The translations under genes and the position numbers were made by a program. From Bacteroidota bacterium (lineage in GTDB: Bacteria > Bacteroidota > Bacteroidia > Flavobacteriales > Weeksellaceae): a stretch of 64,000 nucleotides of DNA. The notes beneath the pieces were generated by a model. It did no database searches, was not told the origin of the DNA, and saw only the letters and a list, made by a program, of their open reading frames with translations. Positions 23,996 through 31,993 of the stretch are shown piece after piece (position 1 is the stretch's first letter; every line of letters starts with the position of its first letter). Location of the stretch: the NCBI GenBank assembly GCA_023423715.1, contig JAFAFC010000020.1, positions 62,001 to 126,000 on the forward strand, given 5' to 3'.

Positions 23996-24481
23996 ATGAA
24001 AACTCAAATTAAATATCCACTAGTATTCGCTGTCAGTTTTTTCTGGTTGGGATTGGTTCTTGCGATAAGTTTTCTAGAAACACCGTTGAAGTTTCAAGTT
24101 CCGGGAATGACACTTCCAATTGCATTAGAATTAGGAAAAATCATGTTTGGAGTTTCAACAAATATTCAACTGGTTTTACTGCTTTTGATCGGAGCTTGTA
24201 TCGCTTATGATTGGGAAAAATGCACAAAGAAAATTCTTGTTACCGTGGTTTTACTAGCAACTTTAGTTGCTTTAGAAAAATTTTGGATGCTACCAATTTT
24301 GGATGCTCGAGCAGATGTTTTAGCTTCAGGAAAAGGACTTCCACCAACGCCTTTGCATGACTATTTCATCTATGCAGAAGTTTTGAAACTTATTTTATTA
24401 ATCGCGCTTCCCTTGTTTCAATTAGAACGAAAAAGACAAGATAAAACACACGTATTTAACACTTTAAAAATAACCAATTAA
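23996..24481 (+). CDS. Four-helix membrane protein in the nirK operon
   Basis: Protein of 161 residues with four hydrophobic helices (about 9-27, 55-75, 80-98, 132-150). Notable segments are SFLETPLKFQVPGMTLPIA after helix 1 and EKFWMLPILDARADVLASG after helix 3, both probably facing the periplasm. No Cys or His cluster suggests a cofactor. It starts 54 bp after the Rrf2 gene and ends 1 bp before nirK. I do not recognise the family; a role in nitrite reduction or maturation is inferred only from position. Confidence 0.65.
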   Translation: MKTQIKYPLVFAVSFFWLGLVLAISFLETPLKFQVPGMTLPIALELGKIMFGVSTNIQLVLLLLIGACIAYDWEKCTKKILVTVVLLATLVALEKFWMLPILDARADVLASGKGLPPTPLHDYFIYAEVLKLILLIALPLFQLERKRQDKTHVFNTLKITN

Positions 24482-24482
24482 C

Positions 24483-25517
24483 ATGAAAAAGTTCCTTTTT
24501 CCAGTAGCAATTGTTCTTGCAGGGCTTACTGTAAGTGCTTGTAAACAAAATTCAACAGAGAAACCTTCAAACGGTTCTGATACCGAAAATATCGCTGTTT
24601 CGGGTAATGCTGAAGAAGCCAAATTAACATCACCTCCTTACGCACCTGCTCCAATCGGGGATCGTGCAGCGAAAAAATTAATCGTTCGTATGGAAACCAT
24701 TGAGAAAACTGGTGAGTTAGCAGATGGTACTCAGTATAATTTCTGGACGTTCGGTGGAACGGTTCCGGGAAATTTTATTCGAGCAAGAGTTGGTGACGAG
24801 ATTGAATTTCATTTAAAAAATAATGAAAACTCGGTTTTCCCGCATAATATTGACCTGCATGCGGTAAATGGTCCCGGTGGTGGAGCAGAAGCAACGTTCG
24901 TAGCACCTGGAAAAGAAGCGGTATTTAATTTTAAAGCGTTAAATCCTGGTTTGTATGTATATCACTGTGCGACGGCGCCTGTGGGAATGCACATTGCGAA
25001 CGGAATGTACGGTCTAATATTAATTGAACCAGAAGGTGGACTTCCGAAAGTGGACAAAGAATATTACATCATGCAAGGGGATTTCTACACGAAAGGGAAA
25101 TTTGGCGAGAAAGGAATGCAGGAGTTTGACATGGATAAAGCCATTGCAGAAAATCCAGATTATGTTGTGTTCAACGGGCATACAGGAGCACTTTTAGGAA
25201 AAGGCGAATTGGAAGCTAAAGTGGGCGAAACGGTACGATTCTTTGTTGGAAATGGTGGACCGAATCTAACATCATCCTTCCATGTTATTGGTGAAATCTT
25301 CGATAGAGTCTATATAGAAGGTGGTTCTAAAGTCAATGAAAACGTACAAACAACGGTAATTCCTCCAGGTGGAGCAGCAATTGTTGAATTTAAAGCGACT
25401 GTTCCTGGTGAATACGTTATCGTAGATCACGCCATTTTCAGAGCCTTCAACAAAGGAGCATTGGGTAAAATAAAAGTTACCGGTGCTGATAACCCTAAAG
25501 TATTTAAAAAGAATTAA
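24483..25517 (+). CDS. nirK: Copper nitrite reductase NirK (lipoprotein form)
   Basis: Protein of 344 residues that reduces nitrite to NO in the periplasm. A lipobox LTVSAC (Cys20) indicates membrane anchoring. Two cupredoxin domains carry all expected ligands: type 1 Cu by His121, Cys162, His170 and Met175; type 2 Cu by His126, His161 and His316; catalytic Asp124 and His267. The SSFHVIGEIFDRVY segment around the catalytic His is typical of class II (blue/green, divergent) NirK. No extra cytochrome or cupredoxin domain is fused; the cytochrome c at 27009 is a plausible electron donor. It belongs to the operon starting at 23510. Confidence 0.95.
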   Translation: MKKFLFPVAIVLAGLTVSACKQNSTEKPSNGSDTENIAVSGNAEEAKLTSPPYAPAPIGDRAAKKLIVRMETIEKTGELADGTQYNFWTFGGTVPGNFIRARVGDEIEFHLKNNENSVFPHNIDLHAVNGPGGGAEATFVAPGKEAVFNFKALNPGLYVYHCATAPVGMHIANGMYGLILIEPEGGLPKVDKEYYIMQGDFYTKGKFGEKGMQEFDMDKAIAENPDYVVFNGHTGALLGKGELEAKVGETVRFFVGNGGPNLTSSFHVIGEIFDRVYIEGGSKVNENVQTTVIPPGGAAIVEFKATVPGEYVIVDHAIFRAFNKGALGKIKVTGADNPKVFKKN

Positions 25518-25574
25518 TAAATCCATAGTAGTTTTTTGAACTTTTGAAATCCATTGAGGTATAAACTTTTAACA

Positions 25575-26393
25575 ATGAAAAACTGGGCCTACATCATATT
25601 TGTTTTCATTCTCTTTTCCTGTGGTAACCATGCGGAACAGCAGAAAGAGGCGCCAACTAAAACAAAAATGACCTTCATTTCTAGCCAAAAACCGATGAAA
25701 AAAATACAGGGTGGTTTTTATCGTGCGTTTGTCGGAAAGGAAAGCGATAGTTTGACCCAAGTGAAATCCTATTATTTGGACGAAACCGCGGTAACTAACC
25801 GAGAATTCGTAGCATTTTTAAAAGCAAATCCTCAATGGACCAAAAGTAAAGTTCTGAAACTCTACGCAGATAGCACGTATTTAAAACATTGGAAAAGTGA
25901 TTTTGAAATTCCAGCCGATGTAAATCCAGACGCGCCAGTAACCAATGTTTCTTGGTTTGCAGCGAAAGCCTATGCCGAAAGCGTTGGAAAACGTTTGCCA
26001 ACCGTTGATGAATGGGAATATGCAGCTCGTGCCAATGAAAATCTAAAAGATGCCACGGAAGATCCGGAATTCACAAGACATATTTTGAATTTGTATCAAG
26101 AAAAAGGAAAGTATAAACAAGCAGTAAAGCAACACCAGCCGAATGCTTGGGGAATTTACGATATGTACGGAACGATTTGGGAGTGGACGGAAGATTTCAA
26201 TTCCGTGATGATTACAGGAGAATCGCGAAAAGACAATGCCGCAAACGAAACCTTGTTTTGTGCGGGCGCTTCGGTAACTTCTTCGGATTTGAGAAATTAT
26301 GCCGCCTTTATTCGTTTTGCGATGCGCGGAAGTATGAACGCCGATTATACCGTTAACAATCTCGGATTCCGTTGTGCAAAGGATTTAAATTAA
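25575..26393 (+). CDS. NirV-like formylglycine-generating-enzyme family lipoprotein
   Basis: Protein of 272 residues. ATG 25575 is chosen because it begins a lipoprotein signal (MKNWAYIIFVFILFSC, Cys16). The body is an FGE-sulfatase/SUMF1 domain: IQGGFYRAFVG, TNREFVAFL, APVTNVSWFAAKAYAESVGKRLP, EWEYAARA, GIYDMYGTIWEWTEDF and the end NNLGFRCAKDL. Genes of this family next to nirK are called nirV. Enzymatic FGE activity is not expected, since the Cys pair of true FGEs is not evident. It lies 57 bp after nirK and 10 bp before the Sco gene. Confidence 0.8.
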   Translation: MKNWAYIIFVFILFSCGNHAEQQKEAPTKTKMTFISSQKPMKKIQGGFYRAFVGKESDSLTQVKSYYLDETAVTNREFVAFLKANPQWTKSKVLKLYADSTYLKHWKSDFEIPADVNPDAPVTNVSWFAAKAYAESVGKRLPTVDEWEYAARANENLKDATEDPEFTRHILNLYQEKGKYKQAVKQHQPNAWGIYDMYGTIWEWTEDFNSVMITGESRKDNAANETLFCAGASVTSSDLRNYAAFIRFAMRGSMNADYTVNNLGFRCAKDLN

Positions 26394-26403
26394 AATTTAT
26401 AAA

Positions 26404-26982
26404 ATGAAAAATCTACTAAATATTACCGTCACCGCTTGTTTAAGTTTGATAATTCTCAATAGTTGTCAAGAAAAATCAAGCGAGAATCTGGATCCGAATT
26501 CCATATTTAATTTATCATCAAAATGGGAACAAGCGAATGGAACCAAAATAAAATTGGAAGATTTAAAAGGAAAAGTCTTAACGATGGTGATGGTTTACAC
26601 TTCTTGTAAAACGGCTTGCCCAAAGTTAACTCTTGATATGAAGGCAATTGAAGCGAAAGTTGGACATAAAAATCCGGAAGATTTGCGCTATGTTTTGATT
26701 TCTATTGATCCAGAACACGATACACCAGAAAAGATGCAGGAATTTTTAAAAACCTATCGTCTTGATGGTAAACAATGGTTGTTTATTCGAAGCAGCGAAG
26801 CCAACACCAGAGAGTTAGCCAATGTTTTAGCGATGAAATACAAGCAAATTTCGCCAATGGATTTTTCCCATTCCAACATTATTAGCGTGTTTTCGAAGGA
26901 AGGATTGTTGGTTCATCAAAAAGAAGGCATTAGCATCGATATTGATAAAACGGTTTCAGCCGTGAAAAGTGAACTTAAATAA
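26404..26982 (+). CDS. SCO1/SenC-family copper chaperone lipoprotein
   Basis: Protein of 192 residues with a lipobox (LIILNSC, Cys21). The thioredoxin-like fold has the Cu-binding CxxxC in TSCKTACP and the distal His in DFSHSNII, plus the SIDPEHDTPE segment typical of Sco proteins. Sco proteins deliver copper or reduce Cys in copper enzymes of the periplasm. Its place between nirK, NirV and a cytochrome c suggests it serves NirK and possibly the cbb3-type oxidase downstream, though the latter contains only CuB. Confidence 0.9.
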   Translation: MKNLLNITVTACLSLIILNSCQEKSSENLDPNSIFNLSSKWEQANGTKIKLEDLKGKVLTMVMVYTSCKTACPKLTLDMKAIEAKVGHKNPEDLRYVLISIDPEHDTPEKMQEFLKTYRLDGKQWLFIRSSEANTRELANVLAMKYKQISPMDFSHSNIISVFSKEGLLVHQKEGISIDIDKTVSAVKSELK

Positions 26983-27008
26983 ATTAAAAATAAACAAATA
27001 AATCAGCT

Positions 27009-27416
27009 ATGAAAAAATTAGTATTAACCGCATTAGTAGCATCATTAGCCATCGTTTCTTGTTCTAAAAAAACAGAGCCTGTTGTAGAACCAGAATCTAA
27101 CGTCATGTTACCAGAACCAAGTGAAAAAGCAGCAGAAAGTGCACCAGCAGTAGCTTTGACTCCTGAAGAGGAAGGGAAAAGTTTAGTAGAAGGAACCGAT
27201 TGTCTTTCTTGTCATAAAGTGGATGCGAAATTAGTTGGACCTTCGTATCAAGAAGTGGCAGCAAAATACACAGAAGCCGACATCGATCATCTAGCAACGA
27301 AAATTATTGAAGGTGGAAAAGGTGTTTGGGGCGAAATTCCGATGACGCCGCATGCTGGATTGAGTCAAGACAATGCAAAACTGATGGTGAAGTATATTTT
27401 AGCACAGAAAAAATAG
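27009..27416 (+). CDS. Monohaem cytochrome c lipoprotein
   Basis: Protein of 135 residues with lipobox (AIVSC, Cys19), an acidic, Ala/Glu-rich linker (about 25-55) and a class I cytochrome c domain: haem site CLSCH, KLVGPSYQEVAAKY and the axial Met in IPMTPHAG. The fold resembles c551/c552 electron donors. Last gene of the nirK operon, followed by a terminator; the probable role is electron donor to NirK. Confidence 0.9.
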   Translation: MKKLVLTALVASLAIVSCSKKTEPVVEPESNVMLPEPSEKAAESAPAVALTPEEEGKSLVEGTDCLSCHKVDAKLVGPSYQEVAAKYTEADIDHLATKIIEGGKGVWGEIPMTPHAGLSQDNAKLMVKYILAQKK

Positions 27417-27424
27417 AACCTAAT

Positions 27425-27457
27425 ACCTCATTGGTTGAATTTCCAATGAGGTTTTTT
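27425..27457 (+). terminator. Terminator of the nirK operon
   Basis: ACCTCATTGG at 27425-27434 pairs with CCAATGAGG at 27443-27451, followed by TTTTTT. Confidence 0.9.
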
Positions 27458-27473
27458 CAAAAAATTTTACAAC

Positions 27474-27499
27474 AATAAAGGATAAAAAAGTATTTTATT
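27474..27499. promoter_or_regulatory. Candidate Rrf2 operator 2 before RIC
   Basis: This 26-base segment begins AATAAA and ends TTTTATT like operator 1 at 23444-23469, and matches it at 20 of 26 positions by direct comparison. It abuts the ATG of the RIC gene. The AT-richness makes chance similarity possible. Confidence 0.4.
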
Positions 27500-28228
27500 A
27501 TGAACACGAGAACAGATTTAATAGGAGATATGGTTGCGGAAGATTTCAGAACGGCAGCTATTTTTAAAAAATATGGAATTGATTTTTGTTGCAAAGGTGG
27601 GCGTACCATCGAACAAGCTTGTGATAAAAAGGATTTGGACCCGAATAAAATTTATTCTGACTTGGACAATCTTCCAACTTCAGGCGCAAGCGGAATCGAT
27701 TTCAAATCTTGGCCGCTAGATTTATTGGCAGATTATGTAGAGAAAACGCATCATCGTTATGTTGAAGAGAAAACGCCAATTATTCAGCAGTTTTTGGATA
27801 AACTTTGCAAAGTTCATGGCGATAGACATCCTGAACTTTTTGAAATTCGAGACTTGTTTAATGCTTCTGCACAGGATTTAGCAGCGCATTTGAAGAAAGA
27901 AGAATTGGTTTTATTTCCATTTGTTCGAAAAATGATGAATTCTAAAATTTCGGGTCAACCGATTGAACAACCTCATTTCGGAACAGTAGAAAATCCAGTG
28001 GAAATGATGAAACACGAACACACGGTTGAAGGCGAAAGATTAGAAAAAATCGCACAGTTAACCAATAATTATACACCACCAGCAGACGCTTGCAATACCT
28101 ACCGAGTAACATTTGCAATGCTTCAAGATTTCGAAAACGATTTGCATACGCACATTCATTTGGAAAACAACATTTTGTTCCCAAAATCAATTGAATTGGA
28201 GAAGGAATTCTCTGTGGTTAATAACTAA
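27500..28228 (+). CDS. ric: Iron-sulfur cluster repair protein RIC (ScdA/YtfE/DnrN)
   Basis: Protein of 242 residues. The N-terminal domain (1-60, DUF542 type) holds AAIFKKYGIDFCCKGGRT with the CC pair. The rest is a hemerythrin-like di-iron domain with His/Glu ligands in VEKTHHRYVEE, KVHGDRHPEL, HLKKEELVLFPF, MMKHEHTVEGERLEKI and DLHTHIHLENNILFP. RIC proteins repair Fe-S clusters or release iron after NO stress and are classic NsrR targets. It sits directly upstream of the NO reductase (11 bp) in the same transcript. Confidence 0.95.
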   Translation: MNTRTDLIGDMVAEDFRTAAIFKKYGIDFCCKGGRTIEQACDKKDLDPNKIYSDLDNLPTSGASGIDFKSWPLDLLADYVEKTHHRYVEEKTPIIQQFLDKLCKVHGDRHPELFEIRDLFNASAQDLAAHLKKEELVLFPFVRKMMNSKISGQPIEQPHFGTVENPVEMMKHEHTVEGERLEKIAQLTNNYTPPADACNTYRVTFAMLQDFENDLHTHIHLENNILFPKSIELEKEFSVVNN

Positions 28229-28239
28229 AAAACAAAACT

Positions 28240-30483
28240 ATGACACCTAAAAAACTATGGGGTTGGCTGGCTTTTGTCATCATTGCCTCCTTTGCGGTTC
28301 TCATTTTTTACGGCGTAGATATCTATCGTAAAGTCCCACCAATTCCCGAAAAAGTGGTTACAACTGATGGGAAAGTTCTTTATACTGGTCAAGACGTAAA
28401 AGATGGGCAAAATGTTTGGCAATCGATTGGTGGACAAACGGTTGGGAGTATTTGGGGACATGGCGCCTACATCGCTCCCGATTGGACTGCCGATTATTTG
28501 CATCGTGAATCCACACTTTTACTGGATGAATTGGCTAAAAAAGATGGAAAAGTTTACAAAGATCTTCCAGACGAAGAACAAGCGAAATATCAATCTTTAT
28601 TAAAGAAGGAACTTCGCACCAATACATTGGATGAAGCGACGCAAACGATTACCATTTCACCTGAACGTGCAAAAGTACAGGCGGAATTAGCGGATTATTA
28701 TTCCAAATTATTCATGGGCGATCCTTCGATGGCAAAACTTCGAGATGCGTATGCTATCCAGAAGTTTACTGTTAAAGATCAGGAAAGAATGGACAAAATG
28801 AACGCTTTTTTCTCATGGACAACATGGGTTTGTATAACCAATCGTCCGAATGATAATGTTTCCTACACCAACAACTGGCCTCATGATCCAACTGTTGGGA
28901 ATATTCCGTCGAGTTCATTGCATTTATGGTCTGGATTTAGTGTTTTGATGCTGTTAGTGGGCGTTGGCGCGCTTGTTTTCTACCATGCTAAAAACAAAGA
29001 AGAAGAAATTGCAGAAGCCTTGCCTTTGGACGATCCGCTGCGAAACATGAAACCAACTCCTTCCATGCGAGCAACGTTGAAATACATTTGGGTGGTCGCA
29101 CTTTTGATTTTGGTTCAAATGTTAGCGGGCGTTATCACAGCGCATTATGGAGTGGAAGGAAGCGCATTTTACGGAATTCCGTTGGATGAAATCTTACCAC
29201 AGTCCGTATCTCGAAGTTGGCACGTACAATTAGCCATTTTTTGGATTGCAACATCTTGGTTGGCAACGGGATTGTACATCGCTCCAGCTGTTTCGGGCTA
29301 CGAACCAAAATATCAAAAATTAGGGGTTAATATTCTCTTCGGAGCTTTGTTAATCGTTGTTTTTGGTTCATTAGCTGGACAATGGTTGGGCGTGATGCAA
29401 AAGTTGGGTTATGTTGACAATTTCCTTTGGGGACATTCTGGTTACGAATACGTTGAATTGGGAAGAGTATGGCAAATTTTATTATTGGTAGGCTTAATTC
29501 TTTGGTTGATTTTAATGATTCGCGCATTACTTCCAGCATTGAAAAAGAAGGACGAAAACCGCCACATGTTAACGCTTTTCGTAATTGCTTCGGTTGCTAT
29601 TGCGATGTTCTATGGAGCAGGACTAATGTACGGAAGACAAACGCACATGGCAATCGCCGAATATTGGAGATGGTGGGTTGTTCACCTTTGGGTAGAAGGA
29701 TTCTTCGAAGTTTTTGCGACCGTGGTTGCTGCATTCTTGTTCACAAGATTAGGTTTGTTAAGATTAAAATCAGCAACGATTTCAGTATTATTTTCAACGA
29801 TAATTTTCCTTGCAGGGGGGATTTTAGGAACATTCCATCACTTGTATTTCTCGGCAACACCAACCGCAGTTTTAGCTTTGGGAGCGACGTTTAGTGCATT
29901 AGAAATTGTTCCGCTGGTGTTAATTGGTTACGAAGCCTATCACAATTATCAAATCAGTAAATCCACCAAATGGATTAAAGCCTACAAATGGCCAATTTAC
30001 TGCTTTATTGCGATGTGTTTTTGGAACTTTTTAGGCGCAGGAATCTTTGGATTTGCCATCAATCCACCAATTGCATTGTATTATATTCAAGGTTTGAATA
30101 CAACAGCAGTTCACGGTCACGCCGCATTATTTGGAGTGTACGGAATCCTCGGAATAGGTTTAATGCTTTTCATTTTGAGAGGTTTATATCCAGATAGACA
30201 ATGGAATGACAAATTAATTGGTTGGGCGTTTTGGTTAACGAATATCGGATTGTTTGTGATGACGACCATTAGTATTCTCCCAATCGGAATTATGCAAGCT
30301 GTAGCGTCTATCCAAGAAGGTTATTGGTATGCAAGATCAGCAGAATTTATGCAAACGGAAATCATGCATTTCCTAAGATGGATGCGTGTTCCGGGAGATA
30401 TTTTATTGGCTGTTGGTGAATTGTTATTGGTAATTTTCATCATCGGATTAAAATTCGGATGGTCTTTAAAAGAAAAGAGATAA
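28240..30483 (+). CDS. norZ: Quinol-dependent nitric oxide reductase (qNOR)
   Basis: Single-subunit NO reductase of 747 residues, the usual length for qNOR. The N-terminal 230 residues form a membrane helix plus a periplasmic cytochrome c-like domain without haem motif (no CxxCH), as in quinol types. The C-terminal NorB part has about 13 helices with RSWHVQLAIFW (haem b), VVHLWVEGFFEVFATVV (FeB His and the Glu of NO reductases), TFHHLYFSATP (FeB His pair) and AVHGHAALFG (haem b and b3). It converts two NO to N2O in the inner membrane using quinol. Co-transcribed with RIC. Confidence 0.95.
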   Translation: MTPKKLWGWLAFVIIASFAVLIFYGVDIYRKVPPIPEKVVTTDGKVLYTGQDVKDGQNVWQSIGGQTVGSIWGHGAYIAPDWTADYLHRESTLLLDELAKKDGKVYKDLPDEEQAKYQSLLKKELRTNTLDEATQTITISPERAKVQAELADYYSKLFMGDPSMAKLRDAYAIQKFTVKDQERMDKMNAFFSWTTWVCITNRPNDNVSYTNNWPHDPTVGNIPSSSLHLWSGFSVLMLLVGVGALVFYHAKNKEEEIAEALPLDDPLRNMKPTPSMRATLKYIWVVALLILVQMLAGVITAHYGVEGSAFYGIPLDEILPQSVSRSWHVQLAIFWIATSWLATGLYIAPAVSGYEPKYQKLGVNILFGALLIVVFGSLAGQWLGVMQKLGYVDNFLWGHSGYEYVELGRVWQILLLVGLILWLILMIRALLPALKKKDENRHMLTLFVIASVAIAMFYGAGLMYGRQTHMAIAEYWRWWVVHLWVEGFFEVFATVVAAFLFTRLGLLRLKSATISVLFSTIIFLAGGILGTFHHLYFSATPTAVLALGATFSALEIVPLVLIGYEAYHNYQISKSTKWIKAYKWPIYCFIAMCFWNFLGAGIFGFAINPPIALYYIQGLNTTAVHGHAALFGVYGILGIGLMLFILRGLYPDRQWNDKLIGWAFWLTNIGLFVMTTISILPIGIMQAVASIQEGYWYARSAEFMQTEIMHFLRWMRVPGDILLAVGELLLVIFIIGLKFGWSLKEKR

Positions 30484-30502
30484 ACTAAATTTAATATTGT
30501 TG

Positions 30503-30537
30503 CCTCATCAGTTTTTTCGAAAATTGGTGAGGTTTTT
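30503..30537 (+). terminator. Terminator of ric-norZ
   Basis: CCTCATCA at 30503-30510 pairs (one G-U) with TGGTGAGG at 30525-30532, then five T. Confidence 0.85.
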
Positions 30538-30783
30538 AGTTTTTCCTATTAAAAATGTTTATTGTTAAATTAATGACCTAGAAAACGGAAGCGTTAAGAA
30601 AATTTGAATTAAATCCGTTAAAAATTTCTAGTGTTTGAGCAAGGATGGGATTGTATTGGAGCGAGTTTTAGAAATTTTAGGATTTCATTTGAATTTTTAG
30701 CTGAGTTTTCAAGTCTTGATTTTTTGGTTCTTTTTTATCAAGAAAAAAGAATAAGTAACAGTAATTTTAAAAAATAAAAAAAC
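30538..30783. other. AT-rich gap before the hemerythrin gene
   Basis: No gene is seen. CTTGAT (30715-30720) and ATCAAG (30737-30742) are inverted with a 16-base, T-rich spacer. This spacing does not fit an Fnr site and no hairpin T-tract follows. No convincing -7/-33 pair. Confidence 0.35.
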
Positions 30784-31236
30784 ATGAAACGTAACGAAAA
30801 TATAATTCCACTTTCACACGACCATCATTTTGGTTTGCTGTGTTGCTGGAAAATCCGTCAAGGTTTAAAGAAAGAAGTAGAACTTTCTCGAATTCAAAAG
30901 TATGTTGATTATTTCTGGAATCAGCATTTGAAGGAACATTTCAAAGAAGAAGAGGAGATTTTATTTCCGTATTTAAAAGATGAATTTTCAATTCGAGTAG
31001 CGAAAGAACATCAAGATTTGGAAGTTTTATTCAATGAAATTTCAAGAAATCTTAGTATTCAAAATCTTGAAGCATTTGCGAATTTATTGGATGATCATAT
31101 TCGATTTGAAGAAAGACAATGGTTTCCACATTTAGAAGAAAATTTAAAAGAAACTCAACTTTTAGAAATCGGAAAAACGCTTGCAGAAGTACATTCCGAT
31201 GAACAAGATCAATTTGCAGATGAGTTTTGGAAGTAG
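30784..31236 (+). CDS. Hemerythrin-domain protein
   Basis: Cytosolic helical protein of 150 residues made of one hemerythrin/HHE domain: LSHDHHFGLLCCWKIRQG, HLKEHFKEEEEILFPYL, AKEHQDLEVL and DDHIRFEERQWFPHLEE supply the His/Glu ligands for a di-iron site. Such proteins bind O2 or NO or store iron. Its neighbours (qNOR, Crp/Fnr regulator) suggest an NO-defence or iron-handling role. It differs from RIC in lacking the N-terminal CC domain. Start at ATG 30784 follows a poly-A leader. Confidence 0.85.
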   Translation: MKRNENIIPLSHDHHFGLLCCWKIRQGLKKEVELSRIQKYVDYFWNQHLKEHFKEEEEILFPYLKDEFSIRVAKEHQDLEVLFNEISRNLSIQNLEAFANLLDDHIRFEERQWFPHLEENLKETQLLEIGKTLAEVHSDEQDQFADEFWK

Positions 31237-31312
31237 AAACCATGCAACAAATATGCACTGAAATACTCTATACAATTTTTCGTAAATTATGATTTGAAAT
31301 TCCCCTTGAAAA

Positions 31313-31909
31313 ATGATACCCGCTCAACTTTTAAATCGTTATAATGCGCAGCTAAAATCTTATGAAATTGGAGATTTCATCTTTCGTGAGCAAACGAAAA
31401 GTCATTATTATTTTCAAATTGTAACAGGAAAAGTGAAATTGAATAATGTGAGCGAAGATGGAAAAGAATTTATCCAGAATATTTTTCAGGAAAATCAATC
31501 TTTCGGAGAAGCAGAACTTTTTATAGATGAAGTTTATCCTAGTAACGCGATGACTCTTGAGAAAACTGAGGTTTTGCAAGTTCCCAAGAACGATTTTTTT
31601 CGATTATTACAAGAAAATCCGCAATACAACAAAGTCATCAGCGAGAATATTTCGAGAAGGTTATACTACAAAATGTTGATGTCTCAACAAATTTTTTCGC
31701 AACATCCTGCCGCACGCATCACCGCTTTGATGGATTATTTCAAACACATCCATTCATTAAATACGAAGCCAGTTCCGTATCTTATTCCGTTAACACGACA
31801 GCAAATTGCAAATCTCACGGGTTTACGCGTAGAAACGGTGATCCGGACGGTGAAAAAAATGGAAAAAGAGGGCGTTTTAAAGATTATCAACAGACAAATT
31901 TTCTACTAA
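31313..31909 (+). CDS. Crp/Fnr-family regulator without cysteine
   Basis: Protein of 198 residues with an N-terminal cyclic-nucleotide-binding-type beta barrel (about 15-105, GKVKLNNVSEDGKEF and FGEAELF) and a C-terminal helix-turn-helix (LTRQQIANLTGLRVETVIRTVKKMEKEG). It has no Cys at all, so it cannot hold the Fe-S cluster of true Fnr; a haem, NO or other ligand is possible. The recognition helix keeps Glu and Arg of the Fnr ETxSR motif but has Ile in place of Ser. TGAT-N4-ATCA sites occur just downstream before ccoN and before the nirK unit, making it the obvious candidate to bind them. Confidence 0.85.
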   Translation: MIPAQLLNRYNAQLKSYEIGDFIFREQTKSHYYFQIVTGKVKLNNVSEDGKEFIQNIFQENQSFGEAELFIDEVYPSNAMTLEKTEVLQVPKNDFFRLLQENPQYNKVISENISRRLYYKMLMSQQIFSQHPAARITALMDYFKHIHSLNTKPVPYLIPLTRQQIANLTGLRVETVIRTVKKMEKEGVLKIINRQIFY

Positions 31910-31921
31910 ACTTTCCCTTTG

Positions 31922-31933
31922 TGATTGTAATCA
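31922..31933. promoter_or_regulatory. Fnr-type box before the cbb3-type oxidase
   Basis: TGAT TGTA ATCA is a perfect dyad, extended by TTT and AAA at symmetrical positions. TAAATTTA at 31958-31965 is a near-consensus -7 element, which would put the box about 44 bp upstream of the start, a typical activator position. Confidence 0.55.
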
Positions 31934-31993
31934 TAAATGCGAAGCTTGGCTCCATCGTAAATTTAGGTCAAGAATCGTATAAATAGAATTACA

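Noticed and set aside
28255..28503. Minus-strand frame inside the NO reductase gene, and many similar frames over other genes
   Set aside because: They are shadows of strongly coding frames with clear family motifs and have no promoter or start signal of their own.
30715..30742. CTTGAT...ATCAAG as an Fnr site before the hemerythrin gene
   Set aside because: The half-sites are 16 bases apart instead of 4, and the spacer is a simple T-rich run.
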